This document shows, in pieces, positions 32,353 through 42,076 of a DNA stretch of 64,000 nucleotides (position 1 is its first letter; each line of letters opens with the position of its first letter). Source of the stretch: Symbiodinium kawagutii. Its lineage: Eukaryota > Sar > Dinophyceae > Suessiales > Symbiodiniaceae. Made by a program: the position numbers and the translations under genes. The notes below the pieces were generated by a model. It had not been told where the DNA came from. It did no database searches and was given only the letters and a program-made list of their open reading frames with translations. The stretch lies in NCBI GenBank assembly GCA_009767595.1, contig VSDK01016342.1, positions 221,029 to 285,028 of the forward strand. Reading direction: 5' to 3'.

Positions 32353-32754
32353 ATGTCAAACAGGGGCACGCTTGGGACGTTCGTTGAGGCGTGGCTTGCT
32401 GAGAAGATGGAAAATGGGGACGGAAGGGACAGCTACATGCCTCTCTTCTTGGAAATGATGAACGACCTTTATGTGGGGTTCTTGGAGTCGCGCTTGGAGT
32501 CGCCTGACCACAGACCATTTCTCAGAGGCGACACCAAAAAAGAGTTGGTGACCTTACTGAAGGCTGAGGGCTTCCAGTACATGGACGGGAAACTATGGGC
32601 ACCTCCAACAGAGGGCGGATGGTGGCAAGAACTCCTTTTTGACGGGGAGCACTTCGCTGGCGTGCTGCAGTGGCTGTGCAATGTTGGTGAAGAAACCGCA
32701 TTGCAGGTAGACTATTGCTGGAGAAGTGTTGTTCCAGTACTCCAATTCCAATAA
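32353..32754 (+). CDS. Hypothetical protein/exon, copy A
   Basis: Coding block opening after GGATTTTGTCAG (32310), with ATG 32353 available. It encodes LGTFVEAWLAEKMENGDGRD, then SYMPLFLEMMNDLYVGFLES, then a Trp-rich end (TEGGWWQELLFDGEHFAGVL, WLCNVGEE). Copy A has 4 extra residues (ESRLESPD versus ESPD) from the 12-bp CTTGGAGTCG-cg duplication. The motif PDHRPFLRGDTKKELVTLLK recurs, diverged, inside the third small ORF at 34720-34790, so this peptide has itself been duplicated. No family recognised. Confidence 0.55.
   Translation: MSNRGTLGTFVEAWLAEKMENGDGRDSYMPLFLEMMNDLYVGFLESRLESPDHRPFLRGDTKKELVTLLKAEGFQYMDGKLWAPPTEGGWWQELLFDGEHFAGVLQWLCNVGEETALQVDYCWRSVVPVLQFQ
32481..32502 (+). repeat. 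Microduplication with 10-bp W (CTTGGAGTCG), spacer CG
   Basis: In-frame +12 bp compared with the single CTTGGAGTCG at 34086-34095. It shows that W is not always 7 bp. Confidence 0.95.
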
Positions 32755-32922
32755 TAGTGGAAAACAGTTAAAGCGGTTAAAGTCAAAGAACCTAGACTGA
32801 CTGCTGTTTCAAAGCCGGATCATTTTGAACCCACGTGTCCACTTTGGAGATGGAGATGGAAAAGCTAAGCTTTAAAATTGGCCCAAGGCCTTTGAATAGC
32901 AGCATTCAATGCAAACTGTTTT

Positions 32923-33099
32923 ATGGAAATCTACGATGTGCCGGAAATCTGCGCTGAAATTGAAGCGCCGGAAATTACGCCACTTAAAGCGCTTAAAGCC
33001 TTGGAGCGTCACCATGAGCAACCAGGACTTGGAAAAAAAAAAGTGATGGGCTCAGGCTGTGGTGAGTGCGATGATTGTTTGTCCAGTTTAACTGTTTGA
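32923..33099 (+). CDS. Small ORF MEIYDVPEI, copy A (58 aa)
   Basis: ATG 32923, MEIYDVPEICAEIEAPEITP, with in-frame CTTAAAG-cg-CTTAAAG giving LKALKALE. Then a Lys tract and GSGCGECDDC. Copy A ends early (LSSLTV stop) because the duplication boundary and a TTGT repeat change the frame end; copy B (34516-34791) runs 33 residues further. Confidence 0.45.
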   Translation: MEIYDVPEICAEIEAPEITPLKALKALERHHEQPGLGKKKVMGSGCGECDDCLSSLTV

Positions 33100-33387
33100 C
33101 AGAAACGTTTTATCTACATGTTGGCTCCGCTAAGTAAGTGGTTCACATGTAAAGCATTGACATTTCCAGTACATGAAATGAAATCAGCAAAAGTCATGGT
33201 TTCATTTCACACTGAAGTTAAGTCCTTCCACAAATGGCATTGGACCTGACGTGTTTCCATCCTTGTCAGTTTCCAACCCTTCAGCGCACGCTTACAATGC
33301 ACAGTTTCCACAAGTGAGATGAATGCTTACCCTTGTCAGCCCTTTTGGCTCCAAGTTTTTTTCGCTTTTCCGATCCCTGTCCACCCA

Positions 33388-33543
33388 ATGGAGTCCAGCC
33401 AATTCATCGCCGAAAAGAAGCACCAGGGCGACCAGCGTCTGTTCCCTTTCCCACAGCTGATGGTGCATGCCACCCAGTTCAAGAACAGTGCCTATCGAAG
33501 CGAATTCTTCAAGCAATGGCGTGATTTGTGTCCTGGCTCTTAA
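33388..33543 (+). CDS. Small ORF, copy B (51 aa)
   Basis: Counterpart of 31783-31938; reads KQWRDLCPGS at the end instead of KQWSDLCPGS. Confidence 0.5.
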   Translation: MESSQFIAEKKHQGDQRLFPFPQLMVHATQFKNSAYRSEFFKQWRDLCPGS

Positions 33544-33957
33544 TTGCGTTAATTGCGGTTAATTGCAATGTTTGGTTTTTTAGTTTTGAGCGCACACCTA
33601 GTAGAGTAGAGTTTTAGTCTTTTAGTTTCGTTAGTTTTTTAGTTTTTTTAGTTTATTTAGTTCGGTTTTCTTTGTTTAGTTTAATTCTGAACGCTGAATC
33701 ACCTAGACTTAGGCACGACCGTCAAAGTGCAAAGTCGGTGGAAGAGCTTCACGGTGTCTACCATGTCAGGTCCCGTTTTCCATGGGGCCCCTGGCACTAC
33801 AAGGACCGTGATTGAAAAATAAACGGTTTGAAGTTGTAAACTTTTTGTTTTTGTTTGGGCGCCACTCACTTTTAAAATCCTGTAAAATCCCTTTAAGCGC
33901 TTTAAGGGATTTTGTCAGGCTTTCGCCCGTCTATGCGTGCCACGTTGGGAAAGATGG

Positions 33958-34347
33958 ATGTCAAACAGGGGCACGCTTGGGACGTTCGTTGAGGCGTGGC
34001 TTGCTGAGAAGATGGAAAATGGGGACGGAAGGGACAGCTACATGCCTCTCTTCTTGGAAATGATGAACGACCTTTATGTGGGGTTCTTGGAGTCGCCTGA
34101 CCACAAACCATTTCTCAGAGGCGACACCAAAAAAGAGTTGGTGACCTTACTGAAGGCTGAGGGCTTCCAGTACATGGACGGGAAACTATGGGCACCTCCA
34201 ACAGAGGGCGGATGGTGGCAAGAACTCCTTTTTGACGGGGAGCACTTCGCTGGCGTGCTGCAGTGGCTGTGCAATGTTGGTGAAGAAACCGCATTGCAGG
34301 TAGACTATTGCTGGAGAAGTGTTGTTCCGCTACTCCAATTCCAATAA
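33958..34347 (+). CDS. Hypothetical protein/exon, copy B
   Basis: Counterpart of 32353-32754, four residues shorter (LESPDHKPFLRGD), otherwise nearly identical. The open frame is kept in both copies. Confidence 0.55.
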   Translation: MSNRGTLGTFVEAWLAEKMENGDGRDSYMPLFLEMMNDLYVGFLESPDHKPFLRGDTKKELVTLLKAEGFQYMDGKLWAPPTEGGWWQELLFDGEHFAGVLQWLCNVGEETALQVDYCWRSVVPLLQFQ

Positions 34348-34515
34348 TAGTGGAAAACAGTTAAAGCGGTTAAAGTCAAAGAACCTAGACTGACTGCTGT
34401 TTCAAAGCCGGATCATTTTGAACCCACGTGTCCACTTTGGAGATGGAGATGGAAAAGCTAAGCTTTAAAATTGGCCCAAGGCCTTTGAATAGCAGCATTC
34501 AATGCAAACTGTTTT

Positions 34516-34791
34516 ATGGAAATCTACGATGTGCCGGAAATCTGCGCTGAAATTGAAGCGCCGGAAATTACGCCACTTAAAGCGCTTAAAGCCTTGGAGC
34601 GTCACCATGAGCAACGAGGACTTGGAAAAAAAAAAGTGATGGGCTCAGGCTGTGGTGAGTGCGATGATTGTCCAGTTTCATGCGACTCCAAGAACACCAC
34701 AAAAAGCGCAAAAAGGTCGTATGACCACAAACCATTTCTGGAATGCGACACCAAAGGAGAGTTGGTGACCTTACTGGCGGCTGACTTTTGA
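34516..34791 (+). CDS. Small ORF MEIYDVPEI, copy B (91 aa)
   Basis: Same start as 32923. After CGECDDCPVSCDSKNTTKSA it continues into YDHKPFLECDTKGELVTLL, a diverged copy of the peptide DHKPFLRGDTKKELVTLL encoded 600 bp upstream. That 65-nt block was therefore duplicated within the locus and joined in frame. Followed by a GTTTTGAGC word array. Confidence 0.5.
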   Translation: MEIYDVPEICAEIEAPEITPLKALKALERHHEQRGLGKKKVMGSGCGECDDCPVSCDSKNTTKSAKRSYDHKPFLECDTKGELVTLLAADF

Positions 34792-35083
34792 GCGTTTTGA
34801 GTGTTTTGAGCGTTTTGAGTGGTTTGAATGTGGACTTTTTGAGTGTTTGAGGGGTGTGACGGTGAGTCTCTATCTCGCTCTCCTGCCTCTCTTCCTTGTG
34901 TGCCTACTCTTTCTGATTTGTGCATTCAGCGTCAGTTCCAAAAGATGATTTGCAGCTTCATGGTTCAATGGTTCAATGGTTCGTTTGTTTTTCCTTCTTC
35001 CCTAACACGTACAAAGATAGTTCGAATATAATTGATGAATAATGTATGATACGTATGATACATATGATATGGGTCGATATGCA
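34792..35083. other. Non-coding spacer
   Basis: GAGCGTTTTGAGTGTTTTGA words and ATGGTTCA duplications; no gene. Confidence 0.6.
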
Positions 35084-35465
35084 TCGATATTGCATGTCAG
35101 ATGGCTGCAATGTCCAGTAATGCCCTTGCATTCAATGCAGGGCATGGCAGGGTATTGCATCTCGGATGGCTGCGATGTCCAGTAATGCCCTTGCATTCAA
35201 TGCAGGGCATGGCAGGGTATTGCATCTCGGATGGCTGCGATGTCCAGTAATGCCCTTGCATTCAATGCAGGGCATGGCAGGGTATTGCATCTCGGATGGC
35301 TGCGATGTCCAGTAATGCCCTTGCATTCAATGCAGGGCATGGCAGGGTATTGCATCTCGGATGGCTGCGATGTCCAGTAATGCCCTTGCATTCAATGCAG
35401 GGCATGGCAGGGCATTGCGTGTCAAATGGCTGCAATTCCCGGTAATGCCCTTGCATTTAGTGCAG
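35084..35465. repeat. 65-bp minisatellite array (cluster 6, most homogeneous)
   Basis: Six units at exactly 65-bp spacing with almost identical sequence (variant GCATCTCGGATGGCTGCGAT), implying recent amplification or homogenisation compared with the other clusters. Confidence 0.95.
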
Positions 35466-36141
35466 ACAATCAATGATATCGTATAATTCGGTATAATTAT
35501 TTATATCGCGTATATCGTATATACGGCGTATACGGTATATATCTTATATAAAGATATATAATACGATATAATACCTATATATTGTGTCACATCACTCCTG
35601 CATTACTTACTGGTAGTGAATTAGCAGAATTAGAACTCTCATTCGCCAGACTTGTCTAGACGAGTTCTGGGACTCGTTCTCGAGGTGCTCATGATTCCTC
35701 GATTGTCAAACACTTCTAAGAGAATCATACGCTAATTCTCAGATCCTATTATTCTTTGTTCATCCTATATGTTACATTACCCACATCTGAGAATCTTTTT
35801 GAATCAGCAAATTCGGCAAATTGCTCTTGCATTTTTGGGGCTCAATGCACAATCTCTAATCAGATTCTGCGTTATTGTAGCGTTTTTTGGGATCAGGTAG
35901 GGGACAAGTAAACCAGGTAAAGTAGAGCGAGTAGAGTTGGTAGAGTTGATACAGCGGATACAGTTGATACTGTAGTTAGACCGGATAGACTTGAGGACAT
36001 GGGATTCTGTGGTACTCAATCGAATGGTGGGGAACACAATCTCTGTCAATGTGGTCTGGGGTTATGAACTATTATTTGTATGATGCATATTATGTCATAT
36101 TTAATTGACTCGGTTGACTAAGCGCATTTGATCGAATGATG
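35466..36141. other. Non-coding spacer
   Basis: AT-rich: TATATCG words (35495-35560) and GTAGAG/GATACAG words (35925-35970). No gene. Confidence 0.6.
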
Positions 36142-36449
36142 TTCATTCCGGTTAATTCGGTTAATGTATATATTAATATCGGTTAATACTACGAAGACTA
36201 CGCGATACTTCGTGTATTCCAAACCATCAACATCCATTTGTCAAATCCTGAAGTTCAGCTTGACCATTCCACGGCCAGGAAGATCAAGAGGGTCAGAAGG
36301 CCGAAGCAGCTGAAAAGGTGAAGCGGGTGAAGGCGCTGATCCGCTGACAGGCAGACTGGGTACCCCCAAGCAAGGTGTGCATACACGCATAGAATCGATA
36401 GAATGATGTTGAATCGTTTGAATGACATAGGATGACTTCAAAATGACAT
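36142..36449 (+). repeat. 308-bp direct repeat, left copy
   Basis: Matches 37802-38109 over its full length with about three substitutions. The two copies flank the HMG-box gene. It begins TTCATTCCGG and ends AAAATGACAT; there is no TG...CA terminus, so it is not an obvious LTR. Confidence 0.9.
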
Positions 36450-36748
36450 CGATTGACATTTGGTGGAAGGTATTATCTGGCGTTATGTGGTGTTAATGAC
36501 AACAGACAACATGCGCAACATGGTCCAATCCTGGCTCACTCTTGGAATTATTAGAGTAATGTAGCGAATGTAGAATCTTTCCACTATAGATTGAATTCTG
36601 ATACATATGACGCATATGATAATCTCTGATGGAATGTCGTGGAATCTGACGGTTCAAACTCAGGGATTGGATCTGAGGCCGTTCCTGCAGGCATAGATCC
36701 ATAGGATCTCCATTCCTTCGATCGCCATTGCCCCTTTCAGTGGCTGTC
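36450..36748. other. Spacer upstream of HMG-box gene
   Basis: No gene. TTGCCCCTTTCAG at about 36729-36740 is an acceptor-like site 8 nt before the ATG, so a 5'UTR intron is possible. Confidence 0.5.
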
Positions 36749-37639
36749 ATGGAGCTTCCTGTGCCGAGTGATCATCAGCTGCCAGAAGATCATGGGCACG
36801 ATGGGCAGCCACCAAAGGAACCGAAGGAACTTGAGCAGCTGGATGAGCAGAGTGAACTTCAGCCGCCAGATGATCCTGGGCAGCCACCAAGGGAAGCGAG
36901 GGAAGTTGAGCAGCCAGGTCAGCTTCAGGAGAAAAAGATTGAGACAGGTGAGCTTCAGACACCCAAAAAACCAGCGAAACCAGTGGGTGGGGCCTTTGGC
37001 CAGTACTTGTTGGCCAAGAAAGCTGACTTGCAGGCAGAATTCCCCAGCATGAAGTACAAAGAAATCGCAAAGAAAGCACATGACCTGTTCAAAGGTCTCT
37101 CAGATGCAGAGACGGCTTCTTACCAAGCTCGCTTTGAAGAGGCCAAGCGGCTGTATGAAGAAAAGATGCAAGCCTTCACAGAAGCTGGAGGTGAAAAGGC
37201 ACCGAAGGTGCCTTCGAAAAAGCGCAAATCTCAAGTGACAGCCGATGAGGCAAATCATGAAGAAGCGGATGACAAGCCGCTGGCTGAGAAAGCAAGCGCA
37301 ACAAAGCCAAAGGCCAAGGCCAGCAAAGCAAAGGCAGCGAAATCAGCTCCAAGTGCAAAATCAGCTGAAAGTGCAAAAGCCGCCAAAGCAGCTACAAGTG
37401 CCAAAGACGAGGAGGAGAAGGATGCCAAAGCTGAGGCCACCAAGGTCACGGATGCAGTGGACCGCAAGGTAGCAGCTGATGCAGAGAAGTTGGGTTTTGG
37501 CAGCCAGCTGGAGCATTTGGCCTCTCGTGCTGACATCCGAGAATTGAATTGTAGCGACCGTGACATTCTGAATGCCTTGGTTACTGCAAAGGGCATGGTC
37601 TATGGAGCCAGGAAAGCCTTGCTGCAGGGTGTCTTTTAG
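36749..37639 (+). CDS. HMG-box protein with Lys/Ala-rich tail
   Basis: 296 residues, ATG 36749 (MELPVPSDHQ). The acidic Pro/Glu/Gln-rich N-terminus (to about residue 75) contains repeats of PPKEPKELEQ and PPREAREVEQ type. An HMG box follows at about residues 80-145 (AFGQYLLAKKADLQAEFPSM, then KYKEIAKKAHDLFKGLSD, then YQARFEEAKRLYEEKM). Then comes a basic KKRKSQ patch and an Ala/Lys/Ser-rich tail (KASKAKAAKSAPSAKSAESA) resembling histone-H1-like or dinoflagellate basic nuclear proteins, and a conserved-looking C-terminal helix (DIRELNCSDRDILNALVTAK). Probably a chromosomal DNA-binding protein; nuclear location is inferred from the box and basic patches. Frame intact. It is flanked by 308-bp direct repeats. 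Confidence 0.85.
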   Translation: MELPVPSDHQLPEDHGHDGQPPKEPKELEQLDEQSELQPPDDPGQPPREAREVEQPGQLQEKKIETGELQTPKKPAKPVGGAFGQYLLAKKADLQAEFPSMKYKEIAKKAHDLFKGLSDAETASYQARFEEAKRLYEEKMQAFTEAGGEKAPKVPSKKRKSQVTADEANHEEADDKPLAEKASATKPKAKASKAKAAKSAPSAKSAESAKAAKAATSAKDEEEKDAKAEATKVTDAVDRKVAADAEKLGFGSQLEHLASRADIRELNCSDRDILNALVTAKGMVYGARKALLQGVF

Positions 37640-37801
37640 GCGAGATTGGCAAAAAGCGCAAAAAGCGCAATGAGTAGCCTTTCTCGGTCTTTCTGTGATT
37701 TTGTGCAGTGGAAGATGATACACGGGGCGCACAGGGGCATGAAAAGCTTGAAAAGTTTCAACCGCTGCTTGGGACGCTTGGGAAGCTCACAACCAGATAC
37801 C

Positions 37802-38109
37802 TTCATTCCGGTTAATTCGGTTAATGTATATATTAATATCGGTTAATACTACGAAGACTACGCGATACTTCGTGTATTCCAAACCATCAACATCCATTTG
37901 TCAAATCCTGAAGTTCAGCTTGACCATTCCACGGCCAGGAAGATCAAGAGGGTCAGAAGGCCGAAGCAGCTGAAAAGGTGAAGCGGGTGAAGGCACTGAT
38001 CCGCTGACAGGCAGACTGGGTACCCCCAAGCAAGGTGTGCATACACGCATAGAATCGATAGAATGATGTTGAATCGGTTGAATGACTTAGGATGACTTCA
38101 AAATGACAT
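37802..38109 (+). repeat. 308-bp direct repeat, right copy
   Basis: See 36142-36449. Both copies lie in the same orientation, 1660 bp apart. Confidence 0.9.
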
Positions 38110-38489
38110 GACTTAGTTTCTGTCGGTTTCTGTTAGTTTCAACATCATAATGGAGACGATGGAGATAGAGAATTGGTGGTTCAATTTTCTGATTTTTGAT
38201 GGGTGATGCTTCTCTTTGGTGGATCATCGCAGATTAAACGGATTAAATGATTAATAAACGGAATAATGACGATAATGATGTTCAGTGCTGGTCCTAGATT
38301 CTCAGGGCGGATGATGGTGGATCCAGGTGCTGTTGCTGCTCAAGATTAATTGCGTATTTTTTTGGGGGCAAAACAATCAAGGATCAACATATAGACAACA
38401 CTAATTAACAACTTAGAGAACAACATAATGGCAATCCCTACTCAACAACTCCCAACAAAACAAAATGATTTGCGGAAACCAATTCAGAG
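38110..38489. other. Spacer upstream of methyltransferase-like gene
   Basis: AT-rich. TTTCTGTCGGTTTCTGTTAG, GATTAAACGGATTAAAT and AATAAACGGAATAAT word duplications. No gene. Confidence 0.55.
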
Positions 38490-39814
38490 ATGCTTCCCAA
38501 CATTTCGTTCAACCTGACCAACTTTCACCCTTTTTCGCCCTTGCATCCTCCAATCGCTCCAATGCTTTGGTATTTGTTGCGTTTGCTGTTCCTTTGCTTT
38601 TGCTTTTGGCTTGGAGATGCTGGCGTGGATCAAGCAGGCCACGGCTTTTGGCTGGCGAGCGAGAACCTAGATGCAGTGGACCAGTTCATCGCGCAGCATG
38701 GTTCTTCAGCAAGGTCTCTCCAGGTGCTTGACCTTTTTGCCGGAGCTGGTCAGATGAGCCATCAAGCAACACTCAGAGGCTTTTCCTCAGCCAGGTATGA
38801 TATCAAGGATTCCTCTGTTTTGTGTGACATAACTACAGAAAGAGGATTCTATGAAGCTTTGGCCAAACTCCTCCAAGTTGTCCGGTTCGGTTTGGTTTCT
38901 TTGGGACCTCCGTGCTGTTGCTTTGTTTGGTTGTCTTCGTCTGTGCATCGACGAACTGTGTCGCAACCCTGCGGAGATTGGACGAGACGCTCAGTGCTTC
39001 AGGCAAATGTCATTCTCCAGAATGTTTGCGTTTTGTTGGCGGTGTGCTCAGTTCGCTGCATCTATGTGATTTTCGAGCAGCCCACAGGATCCAAGACCTT
39101 TGGCGTTTGTTTTTTTTGTTTGCTTCTGTCGCATTGGGACTGATTGGTTTGCTGGGTTGTAATCTTTGCAGTCTGCATGTTGGCACATGTTGGTAAATCT
39201 TGAAAATAATATGAAAGCTGTTTCTCTGTGGTTGTGATCGTTGGATATGCGAGATATGTTGTTTTAATTGTATCGATTGTATATTGGTATTTGAGTGGGG
39301 CTTCTTTGGCCGTGTTGGATACCAATGGTACCTAAGAGTATTAATACGATAAATAGATCGAATAGATAATGTCAAAATGTTCATGATTTCCCATCAAACG
39401 CATAAAAAACCAGAAAAAATGAAAAAAATAATTGTCTACACTCCAAGCGCTCCAAGGATGTTTATCTACCCTTCATTTGCGTGGTGGCTCCAAGCTGCAT
39501 GCTGGAGACGTGTCCAGACTTGGATGATTTGTTTTGGGCACACCTTTGCAAAACCTACTTGGCTGACTGGATCTTTGCCACTGCTTGCCAAGCTTCGGAG
39601 GAAGTGGTCTTCACGGAAGAATGGAAAGGGTGCCAGATCGGTGAAGCCTTGTCGTGGAGGGGGGGTGCAGGGAACAAAAGCATTATCCCTGTCGTCTCAG
39701 TACACAGCTGGCTTCTGCAGCGCTGTTTTAGATGTTTGGGAGGTTGCCCGCCCCTTGGTGCTACTCTTGGTATTCTTGTTTTTCATTGTTGCTGTATGCT
39801 ATGAGAGCTATTAG
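38490..39814 (+). CDS. DNA-methyltransferase-like (SAM-dependent) protein, at least two exons
   Basis: Exon 1 starts at ATG 38490. After a hydrophobic segment (residues about 24-42, LWYLLRLLFLCFCFWL) comes a SAM-binding motif I, LQVLDLFAGAGQMS (D at residue 81), then SLGPPCCCFVWLSS with the GPPC catalytic-loop arrangement of C5 methyltransferases, and IFEQPTGSKTF in the place of the ENV motif. The frame then enters T-rich, intron-like sequence (about 39095-39455). Coding resumes at about 39457 with YPSFAWWLQAACWRRVQTWM, FGHTFAKPTWLTGSLPLLAK and, before the stop at 39812-39814, VQGTKALSLSSQYTAGFCSA. I recall this order (DLFAGxG, GPPC, EQP, then a KPTW block) from an expanded dinoflagellate family; some relatives sit in retroelements. 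Whether it methylates DNA is unknown. The exact splice sites are not resolved. Confidence 0.65.
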
Positions 39815-40551
39815 TCAAGGCAGTTCAGTTTTTTTTTGTGTTTGTTTGTGATGTTTTTTTCTATTTTTTGTTTGCTAGTGTTTGTCAGGTTTGCTTGTGA
39901 TGGGAAATTGAGCTTGTTCCATCTGCAGGATCAAAGCAACTTCTTCCTTGTGGCACTGTGGAGTGGGGCCTCTTTGTTTCATTGTGCCCGTGGCCTCTGA
40001 CATCTGGCCTTGTTCAGAAGCTATGTGAGCCAACTGTTGTGAAGCGTGTGAAGCGCAGGTTCACCCAAAGGAACGAAAGGAAGATAACATCAAGCATTGA
40101 TTTGGAGGAGCAAGATCAGAATGAGAGCCAGTCTCATCGGTCTAATGAGAGCAATGAGACGAATGAGAGCCTGTGTAAAAAACACTGGCAGGGGAGGTCT
40201 GTTGCATGTTCCTTCATCCAATTGGATTGATCAGTGCACAGACCCATTCCCTTTAACAAAGGTGAGGTAATTCGGGTAATTCATTGTAATTCTCAACAAC
40301 CTCTTCCCAAAGTGGTTTTGAGCAGCTAATTTCGCTACTTTGTCATCGAGACTCTGCAATGACGATGCAACAATTTGTCTCTAGATTCTGCAGCAGCAGA
40401 TATTGCGGGAAAACAAGCTTTTGGAACGAAGAGTTTTAAGAATAAGGTTGGTTGATATGGTTGATAACTTATTCATCAAGGACTTAGATGAAGACAATTC
40501 AAGACAGGTTGCTTGGTTCCGAAGTCAAGAAAATGACACAACATACTTGAT
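39815..40551. other. Spacer with a possible small exon
   Basis: 39958-40230 is open (MEWGLFVSLCPWPLTSGLVQ, then a Glu/Asn/Ser-rich tail made of AATGAGAGC words) and could be a last exon of the preceding gene, with weak support. The rest is T-rich spacer. Confidence 0.35.
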
Positions 40552-40578
40552 CTGCTTAAGGACAGTGTCCTTAAGCAG
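40552..40578. other. Perfect palindrome, 13-bp arms (first of a pair)
   Basis: CTGCTTAAGGACA, one G, then TGTCCTTAAGCAG: a perfect 13-bp stem with a single central base. A second copy lies 60 bp downstream. Confidence 0.95.
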
Positions 40579-40633
40579 ACGTGACCATGGAACAGATGAA
40601 CATTGAGGGTGTGTACATCTAACCTGGGCCTTG

Positions 40634-40664
40634 ATCCGCTTAAGGACAGTGTCCTTAAGCAGAT
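40634..40664. other. Near-perfect palindrome (second of a pair)
   Basis: GCTTAAGGACA-G-TGTCCTTAAGC with outer ATC/GAT arms and one mismatch. Same core and same neighbouring TTGATC as the first. The pair encloses about 55 bp, resembling inverted ends of a tiny element or paired cruciforms. Confidence 0.9.
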
Positions 40665-40760
40665 CAGGTTGAATATCAACATCGTTGTTTGCATGTTCAG
40701 GATTCATTGCGTTGGAAGCGTTTGAGCTCGTAGACCTTTTGCTGCTTCGTGCTGCTTTCC

Positions 40761-40940
40761 ATGGAGCCAGCTGAAGAGCCTGAAGCGCCTGAACAGCCCC
40801 GAGAGCCCAGCCGTTTTCTGCAAGAGTTTGAGGTGTGGGCCAACACCAGGCTGAAACCAGGAGGTGATGACTACAGCCCCTCGCCAAAGTCAGGTGTTTT
40901 GAGACGTTTCAGAGTCGTTCAAAGCAGTCTTGCTGTGTAG
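40761..40940 (+). CDS. Small hypothetical ORF or exon
   Basis: ATG 40761, MEPAEEPEAPEQPREPSRFL, then EFEVWANTRLKPGGDDYSPS. The Glu/Pro-rich start is built from in-frame GAAGCGCCTGAA words. A GTGTTTTGAGACGTTTCAGA sequence near the end suggests the exon may end at about 40895. Confidence 0.4.
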   Translation: MEPAEEPEAPEQPREPSRFLQEFEVWANTRLKPGGDDYSPSPKSGVLRRFRVVQSSLAV

Positions 40941-41813
40941 ATCCGGTAGATATGTGTACGTTTGTGTAGTGTGTGAAGCAAGTCTTCATTAGTTTTTCTG
41001 ACCCAGTTGCCTTTCACAGCCTCTCATCGCTCTCCAAGGAGAATGGCTTTCTGCAACCCTGGTTGATGATTGCTTGTTCAAGCACACAAGCCCAGAGTTT
41101 GACGCGTCTCCGGGCTGCAGACTGATGCAATGAATGGCCAACAGGTGAGGAGGAGGTTTGCTCACTTGCCCTGTTGCAACGAGGTCTGTGGGTTGGCGGG
41201 CAGCTGTCCCCAGAACCATGGTTGCTAAAGCTGTGGTATACGAGAAGGACAGGCAGAAGTCGTGCCTTGCCTTGTTTTGCTTCTTTGCGTTCTTTGGACC
41301 GCTTTGGACGCTTTTGGAATCCTAGACCTTCCCCCTTTCGCACTTTTTGAGCCCCTAAGCAAAAAGCGCAAAAAGCTCAAAATTTCAGCCCCTAGCAAAT
41401 AGCGCATGAAGATCCGGAAGATCATGTGTTTTTTCTTCCTGCTTGTGTGACAGGAGCAGTCTTGGCCTACAGGCCATCACATCATTGTGTGTGAAGCCGA
41501 ACGTGTGCGCCCCTGGAAGTATATGTATGTGAAAGGACCTGCGCTCCACAAATTGTGCACATTGCAACGTCAGTCGAGTCAGTAGGTGTTTGTGAGGTTT
41601 ATGTGGCGTTTTTATCATGCATCATTACACTTCATTGGGCTTCACAGCGCTTCAAACCAATGCAGGACATATGAGGGCTGCTACGCTACATGCTTGCTTC
41701 ATGTTTTGTGGCTTGGCGAACAGAACTACTGCGATGGGTTGATGATGTCAATGCGTTTCAATGATTTGCAATTGCTCAGCCATGCTTGGCTTTGTTGGCA
41801 GCATTTTTTTCAG
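40941..41813. other. Non-coding or unresolved
   Basis: Overlapping frames on both strands, none convincing. AAGCAAAAAGCGCAAAAAGC and TAGCAAATAGCG are word duplications. A pyrimidine-rich TTTTTTTCAG acceptor lies at 41804-41813. Confidence 0.45.
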
Positions 41814-42076
41814 GTTTCCAAGAAGGACATCCTGTCCCCAATTGGCTGCTCAACTTGGCCAAGACTTTGGAATGCCAGGTGGCGACTGTCTCTCCTGAGC
41901 AAGCTGCAATCCATGGTATCGCTCACACCTTGCGAAGTCAGCAGACAGCAACGAAGTGGAGCTATGTCCATTTGGTTCTGACCGTCCTTGACTCATCATC
42001 TTCTTTTTCTGGGATGAGCATGAGTCAATTTCAAGAGCAGATCCAAATTGCTTTTCCTGGCCTTAATGCAACGTGA
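41814..42076 (+). CDS. Terminal exon, unknown protein
   Basis: Opens after TTTTTTTCAG and encodes FQEGHPVPNWLLNLAKTLEC, then QVATVSPEQAAIHGIAHTLR, then KWSYVHLVLTVLDSSSSFSG, ending FPGLNAT and a TGA. Balanced composition and the acceptor make it exon-like. The upstream exons are not identified. Confidence 0.45.

Larger units (their letters stand above)
31684..33090. repeat. Tandem duplication, copy A (1.4 kb)
   Basis: Nearly identical to 33290-34673 (offset about 1605 at the start), with about 200 bp of unique sequence between the copies. Differences are concentrated in microduplications: CTTGGAGTCG-cg-CTTGGAGTCG is present here (32481-32502) and single at 34086-34095; CTGAA-cg-CTGAA is absent here (32089-32093) and present at 33687-33698; the number of TTAATTG-cg units after the first ORF differs. 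Confidence 0.95.
33290..34673. repeat. Tandem duplication, copy B
   Basis: See copy A. Copy B carries CTGAA-cg-CTGAA (33687-33698) and lacks the CTTGGAGTCG duplication. Confidence 0.95.

Noticed and set aside
35084-35465. CRISPR-like array
   Set aside because: Perfect 65-bp periodicity comes from tandem whole-unit repeats with no unique spacers, in a eukaryotic context, with no cas genes.
36142-38109. LTR retrotransposon carrying the HMG gene
   Set aside because: Repeats lack TG...CA ends, and no primer-binding site, reverse transcriptase or integrase is visible. Kept only as an unexplained direct-repeat pair.
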